Source: Globisporangium splendens
Lineage: Eukaryota > Oomycota > Peronosporomycetes > Pythiales > Pythiaceae
Length of the DNA: 64,000 nucleotides
Assembly (NCBI GenBank): GCA_006386115.1
Contig: VFIW01000014.1
Coordinates: 724,509-788,508 of the forward strand
Direction: 5' to 3'
The position numbers were made by a program, and so were the translations under genes. Within the stretch, counting starts at the first letter, position 1. The number at the start of each line of letters is the position of its first letter. The notes beneath the pieces were generated by a model, which was not told the origin of the DNA, did no database searches, and saw nothing but the letters and a program-made list of their open reading frames with translations. This document shows, piece by piece, positions 10,733 through 21,029 of this stretch.

Positions 10733-12470
10733 TTATGCCTCAGGGGTCTTGTAGATCTTCACGTGCTTGCAGTTCTTGCCGACGACCATGACTTCGTCGC
10801 CCTTGGGCGAGAACACGATGCGCTTGATGACGTCTTCCAACGCGTTCGGGATCGTCGAGAGTTCTTTTCCGTCGCTGGTCGAGACAAAGAGAATGTCGTG
10901 ACCTCGTGCGGTTGCGAGCAACTATTGCAAAAGTACGAAATTCAAGTTCATGTAAGCTTCGCACCGACAAAAACCAGATTCAGCAGTTCTCTTGCTTCAT
11001 ACCTTCCCATTTGGCGAGAGATCCACCGATTGGTACGCCTTTTGCTCGCTTGCGGTAAAGTTCGAGAGCACCTTTGGATCTTCATTCACGACGTAGCGAA
11101 CTAACAATTGACGTCATTGTCAACAAACAAGTAGGCAATGAGCAATAAAGTATGCTGAGGTGTAAATAAAGAATAAACCACACGTACCATTGATATCCCA
11201 CAAGCGCACCGAGGCATCTTTGCAAACGGTGACCATGCGCGTCACAGGGACCGTGTCCGAGCCACTGAATGCAAGATCGAGCACGCCAGTCTACGTCAAC
11301 AGTAGTTTGGTTAGAGACAATGGCTTCGCCTTTGTGACATATACGCTGCATATGACGTACCCGGTGACCATGGAGCGTCATGATCTTGTTGACTTTCTTG
11401 AAGTTGCCGTTCTTTTCGCGCGTGATCTCAAAGATCTTGACCTCAGGCGTGTACGCCGCCACTGCGATGTACCGGTTGTCTTTGGAGCCAATGCAGTGGT
11501 AGTTGGCTACCTGATTCGTGTTTACGACTTGCAGCAACTTGCCCGTCACGCTCCAGAACTTGACGTCCGTGTCGGCATCGCCCGCGCACGTGACGATCGT
11601 CGCCCACTACACGGTTTAAGCACCAAAATGGCACGGAAGCGTGAGAACGTTATTCACAGCCACTTCAAAACGAATCGCCATCGTATAGCAAAGAGCCGCC
11701 TACGTTTCCAATGTCGTTCATGAGCACCGAGTGCACGTCGGTCTTGTGCTCAACCGAGAATTCGCTCACGAGCTCCGGCTTCACACGCAGTTTCTCTACA
11801 AGCAAACGATCCCAATGTTCCACTCAGCGTCATCTACTCCCTTGCGATCATACGCAGACGACGACTAGTGCTTGTACGTACGATACAACTTGACCAACCC
11901 GCCTTCGGTCACCACAACCTGCAACCAAACAACAACAACAATTCTATCAGCTTCATTAAGCACGAGTAGGAATGAATACTAGTACTATAAACGTACCAGC
12001 GTCTTCCCATCGCAACTGAACGTCATGGCCGTCACGTGGTCGTACTCGATCGCGATCTGCTGGGGACGGATGCTGCTGTTCTTGTCGTCGAGCGTCTCGC
12101 GGAGATACAAGCGGATCGTGCGGTCGGTGCTCGCGGTCGCGACGAAGCGTCCATTGGGCGAGTACGCGGCCGCCGTGATGCCATACTTGTGACCCTTGAG
12201 CACATGCAGATTCAGCGGGTGCTCGGGTGTCTGCGTCGCGGCGTCATCGCCGTGCTGCTTCTTGGTCTTTTCGGCGACCATATCCACTTTCTTGGTCTTG
12301 CTCTTCGGCTTCTTCCCCGCGGCAGCGCGCTCGGCATTCTGCTGCGCGACCCTCTGCTTGAGCGCCTCGGCATCGCGCAGCTGCTGCTTCTTGGGCCGGT
12401 CCACGTACACGTAGTAGAGCACGCCCGCGAGCCCCAGCAGCAGCGCCAGGATCACCGTCTCGGGCTCCAT
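10733..12470 (-). CDS. TBL2-like WD40 membrane-anchored protein
   Basis: Seven exons, all phase-consistent: 12470-11997, 11918-11882, 11795-11704, 11606-11361, 11290-11188, 11100-11003 and 10921-10733, giving 412 residues. An N-terminal membrane anchor (TVILALLLGLAGVLYYVYV) is followed by a Lys-rich stalk and WD40 repeats. Family-specific stretches match transducin beta-like 2: LKGHKYGITAAAYSPNGRFV, VVNTNQVANYHCIGSKDNRY, AAYTPEVKIFEI and a final PKGDEVMVVG...KIY. Animal TBL2 is an ER membrane protein that binds PERK and ribosomal RNA/ATF4 mRNA during ER stress; that role is known for animals and only inferred here. An alternative ATG 36 bases upstream is in frame, but the downstream one places the membrane anchor at the N terminus. 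One exon is only 37 nt. Confidence 0.85.
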
Positions 12471-13097
12471 TTTGATTGCCTTTTTGTATCTGTGACAAAG
12501 TGACATTCGCGAACAGAATGGGGAGGGAGAGGTGCCAGTATTAGTATCTTTTGGCTAGGTCAATACCGGTATTTTTGACAATTCAGGAAGAGGATCATTC
12601 ACAAAAAGAAAGCTACATACGGAACCTGGAGCAAATTTGTAGCTGAGGATCTCATGACTCTTTTTTACAATCATGCTGTACGATAGGAAAATGGAATGGA
12701 GAGATGCATGCAGAGCAAAATAGTGACGACACAAAATGGAGGCAATTATGCTGCACGATGGTTGACCCTTATTGAAGTCTGTCGTTTTGTGGTTCACGTC
12801 AACAGTCTCTTCTTCAAACGCAGTCTTCAAGTGCTTCCACAAATACATGCTGAGCCGGTGTCAGCACAAACACTGCGACTTTCATAAATGTGATCAGACC
12901 TGCTGTAAATGATAACCCGGACAAGTCGAGTGCATCAGGTGCACTCCATTATCAGGGTGTCAACCTGTTGAAGGCAGGAAAGGGTTCAGGCTGTTCGACG
13001 AATGCCAGGCAATCACGCTGCTCCATTTCCGATTTTGCCGCCGACGCCGCAGATCAAGCAGCACGTAAGAGTCTCAAGACAACCAAGAACGAACAGA
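12471..13097. other. Intergenic between TBL2-like and first SDR gene
   Basis: Divergent 5' region. A 97-codon minus-strand frame at 12555-12848 has no recognisable features. Nothing else is supported except the core promoter listed separately. Confidence 0.45.
13022..13038 (+). promoter_or_regulatory. Oomycete-type Inr plus flanking promoter element
   Basis: TCCATTTCC followed by GATTTTGC matches the oomycete initiator (YCAYTYY) with the adjacent flanking element (MWTTTNC). It sits 60-75 bases upstream of the first SDR start codon, the expected spacing for a transcription start in a short-leader oomycete gene. Confidence 0.45.
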
Positions 13098-13892
13098 ATG
13101 GAGCTCTCGCAGGTGGTGGGTATCGTCACGGGAGGGGCCGTGGGCTTCGGCAGAGGCTTCGCGGAAGCGATCTTGGCGGGACGCGGCAAGGTGCTGATCA
13201 CCGACGTCAACGTGCACAACCTGCAAGCCACGGGCAAAGAGCTGCAGGCCAAGTACGGCGAGAAGAACGTCTGCTGGGTGCGCCAGGACGTGACCGAGAC
13301 CAACAGCTTCTCGGAGGTGTTCGAGTATGCAACCAAGTATTTTGGCAAACCCGTCAACATGCTCGTCAACAACGCCGGTATCGCTGGCGACATGTCGTTC
13401 TACAACGACGGTGCACCACGCAACTGGGAAAAGGTCATCGACATTGACTTGACGGCGCTGATCCGCGGCACACAAACCGCGATTGACACCTTCAAGAAGC
13501 AGCTCAATGGCAAAGAGGGTGTGATCGTGAACTTGGCAAGTCTCGCTGGCTTGAACGCTGTGCCCTTCGGACCGGAATACGCCGCCGCAAAGGCTGGCGT
13601 CGTTGGGTTGACGCGCTCGCTGTACCAGCTGAAGAAGAGCCACAACATCCGTTGCTTTGCGCTCGCGCCGGGCTTCACCAACACCGCGATGGGCATCGAA
13701 GCGACCCAAGCCGTCCGTGAATACACGGACGAGCAAGGCGGTTTGATGGATGTTTCGGAAATCATCAACGCTTTCGTCGCCGGCGTGCAAGAACCGGAGA
13801 ACGCCGGCCGCGTGCTGCGTATCGTCAAGGGCCGCCGCAGCTACTACAAGTTCGCTGGCGACAAGCAGCTTTTCCCCAACTCCAAGCTGTAA
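13098..13892 (+). CDS. Short-chain dehydrogenase/reductase 1, peroxisomal (SKL)
   Basis: Single exon, 264 residues. Classical SDR fold: nucleotide motif VTGGAVGFGRG near residue 11, NNAG at ~90, the catalytic Ser in NLASLAG and the YAAAK Tyr/Lys pair. Closest in overall layout to 15-hydroxyprostaglandin dehydrogenase-like NAD-dependent enzymes. The last three residues are SKL, a canonical PTS1 signal, so import into peroxisomes is expected. It is the first of three head-to-tail paralogues with near-identical length and C-terminus (YYKFAGDK.LFP.SKL). The ATG is chosen because the three copies align from MELSQ/MDLSQ. Confidence 0.92.
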   Translation: MELSQVVGIVTGGAVGFGRGFAEAILAGRGKVLITDVNVHNLQATGKELQAKYGEKNVCWVRQDVTETNSFSEVFEYATKYFGKPVNMLVNNAGIAGDMSFYNDGAPRNWEKVIDIDLTALIRGTQTAIDTFKKQLNGKEGVIVNLASLAGLNAVPFGPEYAAAKAGVVGLTRSLYQLKKSHNIRCFALAPGFTNTAMGIEATQAVREYTDEQGGLMDVSEIINAFVAGVQEPENAGRVLRIVKGRRSYYKFAGDKQLFPNSKL

Positions 13893-14212
13893 ACTGGAAA
13901 CAAACTCAATATGTGCGTGTTGTTGTCTCCATCTACCTATGCCTATGCTGCGATTTCATATATGTCATTAAACGCATCCGCTCATACAGTCCACACACAT
14001 GCGCGCAGTCACGAGATCATGGCTTTCATTTCCAAGGCAAAAATGCCGAAAACCTTTATTATAGCATACCCTCTCGAATTCGTCTCATATCTCCTCGATT
14101 GAACTTGGAGTGCACATTGCTGACGTGAACGCATGTGAGACCTTCATTTTTGAGTGTCGGATCCCACATCCAGTCCTCATTTTCAAACAAGCCAAGAGCA
14201 TCGCACAATACA
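13893..14212. other. Spacer between SDR 1 and SDR 2
   Basis: Contains the 13-base motif shared with the third copy (14118-14130) and a TCATTTTCA initiator-like sequence about 35 bases before the next ATG. No gene. Confidence 0.45.
14118..14130 (+). promoter_or_regulatory. Shared upstream motif TGCTGACGTGAAC, SDR 2
   Basis: Identical 13-mer in front of SDR 2 (95 bases before the ATG) and SDR 3 (57 bases before). It contains TGACGTG, a bZIP-type core. It is not seen before SDR 1. Confidence 0.35.
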
Positions 14213-15007
14213 ATGGACCTCTCGCAAGCAGTCAGCATCGTCACGGGCGCCGCGTCGGGCTTCGGTAAGGCGTTCGCGGAGAAAATCCTGTCGGCCGGCG
14301 GCAAAGCGCTGATCACGGACGTCAACGGCGCGTTGCTGGAGACGACGGGCAAGGAGTTCCAGGCCAAGTACGGCGCCAAGAACGTCATCTGGACGCGCCA
14401 GAACGTGACGGACGCCGGCGGCTTCGTGGACGCGTTCGAAAGAGCGAACAAGTTCTTCCGCACGCCCGTGAACTTGCTCGTGAACAACGCGGGCATCGCC
14501 GGCGATCTCACGTTCTTCGACGACGGCGCGCCGCGCAACTGGGAGAAGGTGATCAACATCGACCTCTTTGCGCTCATCCGCGGCACGCAAATCGCGATGG
14601 ACAATTTCAAGAAGCACCTCAATGGACGCGAAGGTGTCGTCGTGAACTTGGCGAGTTTGGCGGGTTTGAACCCGGTGCCGTTCTCGCCAGAATACGCGGC
14701 CGCGAAGGCTGGCGTCGTCGGCTTCACGCGCTCGCTGTACCAATTGAAGGCGAGCCACAACATCCGCATTTTCGCGCTGTGTCCGGCCTTCGCCAACACC
14801 GCCATGGGCATCGAAGCCACACAGAAGGTGTCGCAGTTCACGAACGAGGTCGGAGGTCTGATGGACATCTCGGAAATCGCCGACGCGTTTGTTGAGGCGG
14901 TGCAGGAACCAGACAATGCCGGTCGCTGCCTGCGCATCGTCAAGGGCAAGCGCGGGTACTACAAGTTCGCGGGCGACAAGTTCCTCTTCCCAAACTCCAA
15001 GCTTTGA
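14213..15007 (+). CDS. Short-chain dehydrogenase/reductase 2, peroxisomal (SKL)
   Basis: 264 residues, single exon, paralogue of the genes on both sides. Motifs: VTGAASGFGK cofactor loop, NNAGIAGD, NLASLAG Ser, and YAAAK catalytic Tyr/Lys. Ends PNSKL, a PTS1 peroxisomal import signal. ASGFG and the ITDVN segment after beta-2 (Asp) point to NAD(H) rather than NADP(H). The substrate is unknown. Fatty-acid or hydroxy-acyl oxidation would fit the compartment, but this is inference. Confidence 0.92.
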   Translation: MDLSQAVSIVTGAASGFGKAFAEKILSAGGKALITDVNGALLETTGKEFQAKYGAKNVIWTRQNVTDAGGFVDAFERANKFFRTPVNLLVNNAGIAGDLTFFDDGAPRNWEKVINIDLFALIRGTQIAMDNFKKHLNGREGVVVNLASLAGLNPVPFSPEYAAAKAGVVGFTRSLYQLKASHNIRIFALCPAFANTAMGIEATQKVSQFTNEVGGLMDISEIADAFVEAVQEPDNAGRCLRIVKGKRGYYKFAGDKFLFPNSKL

Positions 15008-15411
15008 GGAATTGACATGCGGGAAGCAATGGGGGCTCTTGAAGCCTTTACACATTTGATGTTGGTGCATGACGCAGTCTATGTGGACAAGATAAACCAG
15101 AAATGAGGGACGCATATGCTGCTTTTGGCGTGAATGAACAAACGATTCCGTGCACAATTCAGAGTCCAGATGAGGAGGACTCGTCAGGATACTCGATTGC
15201 ATTTGACTTACCTCTATAAACGAATAGCCTTCAAACTTAGCTTGGATCGAACCCAATCATCATTTGTTCAGTATACAATCCAACTACTTGTATGAATAAT
15301 ATCCCTTGTAAACCGTTATGGGTCTGTCCTTGGTTGAACCTTGGGTTTCCCAACTGCTGACGTGAACATTTTTACCCATTCTGGAATCGCCCACAAGCAG
15401 GACAAGCAAGC
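15008..15411. other. Spacer between SDR 2 and SDR 3
   Basis: Contains the second copy of the shared 13-mer and a CCATTCT initiator-like site shortly before the ATG. No gene. Confidence 0.45.
15355..15367 (+). promoter_or_regulatory. Shared upstream motif TGCTGACGTGAAC, SDR 3
   Basis: Second exact copy of the 13-mer found before SDR 2. It could be a retained piece of the duplicated promoter or a binding site kept for co-regulation. Confidence 0.35.
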
Positions 15412-16206
15412 ATGGAGCTCTCTCAGGTCGTAGGGATCGTCACAGGCGGCGCCGCAGGGCTCGGACAGGGGTTCGCGGAGGCGATCCTGGCGTCGGGCGG
15501 CAAGGTGCTGATCACGGACATCGACGCCGCGCAGCTGGAGAAGACGGGCACGGCATTCCAGACCAAGTACGGCCACAAGAACGTGGGCTTCGTGCGCCAG
15601 AACGTGACCGACCCGGACGGCTTCCACTTCGTCTTCGACTACGCGACCAAGTACTTTGACCGCGCCGTGAACCTGCTCGTGAACAATGCGGGTATCGGCG
15701 GGGACACGTCGTTCTATGACGACGACGCGCCGCGCAACTGGGAGAAGGTCATCACCATCGACTTGACGGCGCTGATCCGCGGCACGCAGGTCGCGATCGA
15801 TTACTTCAAGAAACTGCCCAAGAGCCAAGAGGGTGTCGTCGTGAATCTGGCGAGTCTCGCGGGACTGAACGCCGTGCCGTTCTCGCCAGAGTATGGTGCT
15901 GCAAAGGCTGGTGTCGTCGGGTTCACGCGTTCGTTGTACCAACTGAAGAAGAGCCACAACATCCGCGTCGTCGCGCTGTGCCCTGGTTTCGCCAAGACCG
16001 CGATGGGCCGTCAAGTCACGGAATCTGCGCCGGATTACGCCATGCAAATGGGCGGGATCATGGAAATCGGTGAGGTCGTGAACGCGTTCGTGGCGGCCGT
16101 GAAGGAACCCGACAACGCCGGTCGCTGCCTGCGCGTGTTCCAGAACGGCCTCTCGTACTACAAGTTTGCGGGCGACAAGTACCTCTTCCCCGACTCCAAG
16201 CTCTAG
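15412..16206 (+). CDS. Short-chain dehydrogenase/reductase 3, peroxisomal (SKL)
   Basis: 264 residues, single exon. VTGGAAGLGQG cofactor motif, NNAGIGGD, NLASLAG and YGAAK catalytic pair (Tyr and Lys kept). Ends PDSKL, again a PTS1 signal. It is the most diverged in the C-terminal substrate-lid region (after ALCPGFAKTAMG), so this copy may have shifted substrate. The long minus-strand frame over it is a codon-bias shadow. Confidence 0.92.
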   Translation: MELSQVVGIVTGGAAGLGQGFAEAILASGGKVLITDIDAAQLEKTGTAFQTKYGHKNVGFVRQNVTDPDGFHFVFDYATKYFDRAVNLLVNNAGIGGDTSFYDDDAPRNWEKVITIDLTALIRGTQVAIDYFKKLPKSQEGVVVNLASLAGLNAVPFSPEYGAAKAGVVGFTRSLYQLKKSHNIRVVALCPGFAKTAMGRQVTESAPDYAMQMGGIMEIGEVVNAFVAAVKEPDNAGRCLRVFQNGLSYYKFAGDKYLFPDSKL

Positions 16207-16514
16207 GAAAGGCGCTGCTTCCAGAAATGCACATAGAGAATAATTTGTGCATTGGCAGTGGATAAATGGCTCCAGAGGTATGTGTGTATGGCTCAAGAGA
16301 CTGATGTTTTTTCATGTGTTTGCTTGTGTATTTGTTTATCTTTCTCCTGTGCCTAATAATCAACGATCGTCCCCACGCTGCAGTCTGCTTTTATAATCTG
16401 GAAAAAGAGCCAAGCAGACGACTCTGGGGACAGCGCTAGTTCAAATCAAATCCATTCCGCTCTCACTCTCATCACTTCGTTGCCTTTCGTTGCGCTGTAG
16501 CCTCAGCCAAGCCT
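16207..16514. other. Convergent 3' region, SDR 3 and PKA catalytic subunit
   Basis: AT-richer 308-base spacer between two converging genes. Nothing beyond 3' untranslated sequence is visible. Confidence 0.45.
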
Positions 16515-17673
16515 CTAAAAGTCTGCAAACGGGTCCTTGCCGTTATACACGGGCACGATGGCGTCCTCGCACGAGTCCGGGTACGGGTCAAAGTTGGACG
16601 TGTCGTTGGCTGTTGTCACGCGCGGGATGATCGGCGCCGCACCCTTGCGCGCGAGCAGGTCTTCCCAGCTCACGCCGCTGAAGAACTTGTGCTTCTTGAT
16701 GTCCTCGACGCCGTTCTTGAGACACCCGTAGCGCTTGGTCAGGTCCGCCGTGAGCAACCGCTTGATCAGCGCCTTGGCGTCCCGGTCAAAGAACCGCGGG
16801 AAGTTGAGTTTCCTCGACAGGATCTGCTGGTAGATGCCCATGGGGTCGTCGTCGCAGAACGGTGGCTGACCCGCGAGCATCTCGAAGAGCAGGATGCCGA
16901 GCGTCCACCAGTCCACGCCCTTACCGTGGCCTTTGTTCAGCAGCACCTCTGGCGCAATGTACTCGGGCGTGCCGCACAGCGTGTACGTCTTGAACGCCAC
17001 GCGCTTGGCGAAGCCGAAATCCGTGATCTTGATGTACCCTTCCGAGTCCAGCAGCAGGTTCTCGGGCTTGAGGTCGCGGTAAATGAAGTCCTGCGCGTGC
17101 ATGTACTCAAAGATCGACACGATCTGGGCGGCGTAGAACTTCGCGGCATTGTTGTCGAACCCCCCGGCTTTCCGTAAATGTGTGAAGAACTCGCCGCCGA
17201 TCACGTACTCGAGCACCATGTAGAGGTACTTGGCGTCCTGGTACGTGCCCGCCAGGTTCACAATGAACGGGTGATCAAGACAGAGCAAAATCGACTTCTC
17301 CGACAGCACGTGCTCGACCTAATGGACGAATAGCAAAGCAAGTGATCGCATGAGTCCGGTATTCTTGCCAAGAAGCGAAATGCAGCCGGGTACTATTGTT
17401 TACCTGCTGCAGTCGAATGATCTCAGCTTTCTTCAAGATCTTGATCGCCCAGTACGTTGTCGTCGTCTAACAAAAGAGGGTTGATCCAAAATTGTTCAGT
17501 CTGCAGCAGCTACGTGTGCATGGATGCTATCGCTTTCCAACACTCACTTTGTGGGTCGCAAAGCGGACGCGGCCAAAGGAGCCCGTGCCGAGTGTCACGC
17601 CCATGTCAAACTGCGTGGCATCGAGCGGCACCTGAAATTTGTTCGACACTGCAGGTGCTGCTGCAGCTGCCAT
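16515..17673 (-). CDS. cAMP-dependent protein kinase catalytic subunit (AGC kinase)
   Basis: Exons 17673-17548, 17466-17404 and 17318-16515 in phase 0, 330 residues. Complete kinase: GTGSFGRVRF glycine loop, AIKILKK Lys, YRDLKPENLLLD catalytic loop, DFGFAK and the activation loop TYTLCGTPEYIAPEV with its PDK1-type Thr. The AGC C-terminal tail ends exactly in FADF, the FxxF hydrophobic motif that terminates PKA catalytic subunits and distinguishes them from longer-tailed AGC kinases. WTLGILLFEMLAGQPPF is also PKA/PKG-like. The N terminus is short (MAAAAAPAVSNKF) with no Gly-2, so no myristoylation is expected. Confidence 0.92.
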
Positions 17674-18836
17674 TTCGCTCTAACTGGTGCCCTGTGACGT
17701 GTACACACTCGCTCTCCTGTTGCTGGCTTGCTGGTTCACACGCAGGAGCGTCCCCTCCACCGTGTGCTGCTTTGCTTACGAAGGAATTGTTTCGCTTTCA
17801 AAGCGCCTCTCCTCGCGACGCTCTGCTCTGCTCTCGGTCGCGGCGGCGTCGGTTTCTCGCTCCTGTCGTCGTTTCGTTGCGAGCCACAAAGAGGGTTTGT
17901 GATCGCCGCCGACTTCCTTGTAATGAGCGCGACGCCCCGACGCGTTTTCTTTCTATATATTCCTCCATGTGCACACACGTAAATAGCATATGCGCAGCGG
18001 TCTTTTCCGAAGATAGATGAAGGCGCTGGGTATTTTTCTATCGATCCGACTGCCTTGGCGCGAAATCGGAGCATGGAGCACTTGACGCTATTTTTGCGCA
18101 GTGCTTGGGCTAAAATAAGTCGAACACATGATGCCAGCGACGAACACCTCACTTGCCTTTTACAACAGCCAACAAGCAGGGAGAACATAAGGGGATAGTA
18201 TGTACGTGGAAGGTATCGTTTGCCGCGATTGGTCGGCGCTGACGTGTAATTAGCAAACTTCAGAGACATACCCGACCATTTTAGAGCTTGTCAGCCAACT
18301 GCTTGGTCCTGAGTCCACCGACGAAGCTTCATTTATCCCTCGACAGATCTCTCCGTTCAATGAATTTACCAGCGGTGACCTGGACGTGCACGTCGATTTC
18401 CTGTTGCAGTCAGTAAAGTGACCAGTTCGACGTGGCAGTCCTCGCTACAGCTCAGCCATAAAAAAGCGAGTATGCATGCATCCAGGCATCTGGCGCTGGA
18501 GCAGCAAGCTACGACGACACCTTGTCGAGACGACACCTTGTCGAGCAGCTCATTTCCACAGCATTTTAATCCGAACGTCCTTTCTCGTTCTGATTTTACA
18601 GATCTCACAAAACAATCACGACGTATTTTCCTTAAACTAATGCTATGAATTCAAAGCACTAGTACTGTACAATATACTCGTACGATGATTGGCTACAAAT
18701 TGTGTTCGTAAGGTTTTATTCCTCTTGAGTTGAGATGCGTATACAACACCAAGTCACTGCACCCCTCCAGTCCAAATGATGCAAAAAAAAACCTCGCGCA
18801 CTTCTTCACTTGAGTAGCTCCCCCATAGAGTTGACG
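17674..18836. other. Intergenic, divergent promoters
   Basis: 1.16 kb between the kinase (minus) and the GT8 gene (plus). No supported gene. Contains a 16-base tandem duplication at 18515-18545. Confidence 0.5.
18515..18545. repeat. 16-base tandem duplication
   Basis: CGACACCTTGTCGAG occurs twice in direct succession (18515-18529 and 18531-18545), separated by one A. Each copy contains a small inverted pair (CGACA/TGTCG). Confidence 0.8.
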
Positions 18837-20609
18837 ATGATGATCACCGGCGGCGGAGCAAGCAAGCGCCACGCCATGGAGGTGAAAGCAGCAGCGCGTC
18901 GACCGCGGCGCCGCTTCATGATGCAGCGAGCAAGAGCGTGGCGTGTTGTGCTGTTGGTCGTGGCCGCGCTGCTGGTCTGCTGGACGGCCCCCTTCGTCAA
19001 CGCGCTTCCAAGCGTCGCACAAGAAGCCACCGCCGCGTCGCCGTTGGTTCCCCCGAAAGACGGCGCGTTCGCCACTTTCTTCTACGACCATGGCGAGGAG
19101 AGCGACGCGCTGTTCCTGGCGACGCGCGTGATGATGAAATCCATCAAGGAGTCTAAGACCGTGTACCGCAAGGTCGTGATCGTGCCGAAGGACGGGATGG
19201 ACGAGACCAAGCAGCGCATCCTGCACAAGGACGACCCGACGATCGAGATCGTGCGCACGAATGTCCCGAATGTGTACCTGCACACGGTGTTCACGGACCC
19301 GCGCGCGCAGTTGCTGCATATGCGTAACAAGTTGGTGATCTGGGATGATCCCGTGCTGTCCAAGCTGAAGCGCATTGTGTACCTGGATCCGGAGAACCTC
19401 GTGATGCGCAACGTGGACGAGATCTTTGCGTGCTCGCAGTTCTGCGCCGTGGACAATGGTCAGTCGGTCGTGTACTCAAACAGTCTGCTCGTGATCTCCC
19501 CAGAGAGCATCGCGGCGCGAAATCTGTACTCCGACGCGATCGACAGCTTCATGATCTCGGGTCGCGCGTACAACTACGTCGGCATCACGCAGGGCTTTCT
19601 CCCCGGTCTCTTTGAAGCGTTTGAGGAGAGTCCGCTGTTCTACATTGAGAAAAAAGGTGGTGCAAACAAGGAATCGACAGCCGATGATGCGTCGACGTCC
19701 CAGAATTCGGACTCGGTTGTGCACCGACTGCCGTTCTACTACAGCATCAACCACATGGTGTTCTATGAGCGACTGAACTGGGATCTGTACAAGTGCAACG
19801 ACAAGAACCTGACGGCCGGCAGCATCCCTGGTCCGCTGCTGAGCTACAAGTACAGCGGCGGCACCGTGAAGCCGTGGTTCTGGCTGCCGTACACGTACTT
19901 CCAGGTGTTTTGGCACTGGCAGGAGTTCCGCGACTTGCTCCAGGAGGACCACTTGGGGTACTTTATCGGCAAGTTCGTGTCGCTGACCGTGATCTTTTCG
20001 TTTGCGTGGTTCTCGTACGTCGCGCTGTGCCTTCGTCTGCACAGCGAACCGAACGGCCGACCGCGTCGACTGTCGAGCTGGGGGCTCCCGGCGCCGGGCA
20101 ACGCACAGCCGATCTCCATGGACATCTTCAACTCCAAGGCCATGCGCAAGGCGTGCCAGATCTCGTGCAGCATCCTCTACGCGATCTCATCGACACCGAT
20201 CCTGTCGGGCTTTGTGCTCGTGCTCGTGACGATGTGGGTCAGTATCTTCTCGGTGCCCGCGCTGATGCACCCGCGGTATGCGTGCAAACTGTGGATGTAC
20301 CTGCATAACCTGCTCGTGGTGACGGCGCTGCTCGTGTTCGACATCGCGCACACGTTCCGCACGATGCAGTGGAAGCGCGAGGATGTGCCGTCGGCCACGG
20401 TGCTGCTGCTCATGAGTCTCTGGCGCTGCGTGAAGAAGATTCCTGCGATGGACCTCGTGCAGGTGACGTTCCTGTACGTCGCCGGCCGCACGGATTTGTT
20501 TATGAACCCCGTGTTGCGCCCCGTCGTGATCTTCTCGCTGCTCGCGGGCATGGGCTTTGTGCAAATGCGCATTCTCTCGACCGAGATGCAGCGCATATCG
20601 CGAAAGTAA
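18837..20609 (+). CDS. GT8-family glycosyltransferase with C-terminal membrane spans
   Basis: 590 residues from the first ATG in frame. An N-terminal signal anchor (VVLLVVAALLVCW) is followed by a GT8 (glycogenin/PGSIP-like) lumenal domain: RKVVIVPKDG, a MRNKLVIWD segment, KLKRIVYLDPENLVMRNVDEIF at the position of the DxD metal site, and HMVFYERLNWDLY. Four to five hydrophobic segments make up the last ~230 residues. GT8 plus multiple C-terminal spans is the layout of plant IPUT1 (inositol phosphorylceramide glucuronosyltransferase), so a Golgi sphingolipid role is a reasonable guess. The usual D-A-D reads D-P-E here, which may alter metal binding. Confidence 0.8.
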   Translation: MMITGGGASKRHAMEVKAAARRPRRRFMMQRARAWRVVLLVVAALLVCWTAPFVNALPSVAQEATAASPLVPPKDGAFATFFYDHGEESDALFLATRVMMKSIKESKTVYRKVVIVPKDGMDETKQRILHKDDPTIEIVRTNVPNVYLHTVFTDPRAQLLHMRNKLVIWDDPVLSKLKRIVYLDPENLVMRNVDEIFACSQFCAVDNGQSVVYSNSLLVISPESIAARNLYSDAIDSFMISGRAYNYVGITQGFLPGLFEAFEESPLFYIEKKGGANKESTADDASTSQNSDSVVHRLPFYYSINHMVFYERLNWDLYKCNDKNLTAGSIPGPLLSYKYSGGTVKPWFWLPYTYFQVFWHWQEFRDLLQEDHLGYFIGKFVSLTVIFSFAWFSYVALCLRLHSEPNGRPRRLSSWGLPAPGNAQPISMDIFNSKAMRKACQISCSILYAISSTPILSGFVLVLVTMWVSIFSVPALMHPRYACKLWMYLHNLLVVTALLVFDIAHTFRTMQWKREDVPSATVLLLMSLWRCVKKIPAMDLVQVTFLYVAGRTDLFMNPVLRPVVIFSLLAGMGFVQMRILSTEMQRISRK

Positions 20610-21029
20610 GGAGCTGAGCCTCACCGTAATGCTGACAATATGAAGCACACACTGGGGACAAAGCGCGAGAGCGGATGGAGGAGGAAGAGAAAGGGAAAAA
20701 GGAGCCTCGTATAATTTGTTTAGATAGAAGACACGGATGAACATGAGTTTCGATAGACACCACCATACTCGGACGCAAAAACAAACACAGACACATGTAC
20801 ACCCGCACAACGGCTGAAGCACTGTATTCTGTGGTTCTCTCGTCAGCATTGTGGCTAAAAGCCCAAGCCATTCACTCGCCAAAGACCCTGATTTCGTGTT
20901 TTTCGACTGACATGCACAAAGCAATAAAGCGACAATTTACGACTGCACATGCTTCGTATAGATAAACGCATATATATTTGAGAGGCATCTGATGCTGTCA
21001 ACAACAGGACGAAGACTGCAGCTGGCTCA
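20610..21029. other. Convergent 3' spacer
   Basis: 420 bases between the GT8 gene and MOZART1. Polyadenylation-type A-rich sequence and no gene. Confidence 0.4.

Noticed and set aside
13074..16296. Long minus-strand ORFs (up to 357 codons) over the three SDR genes
   Set aside because: They repeat in register over each paralogue, are Arg/His/Val-rich and have no domain; they are shadows of GC-biased third positions in the real genes.
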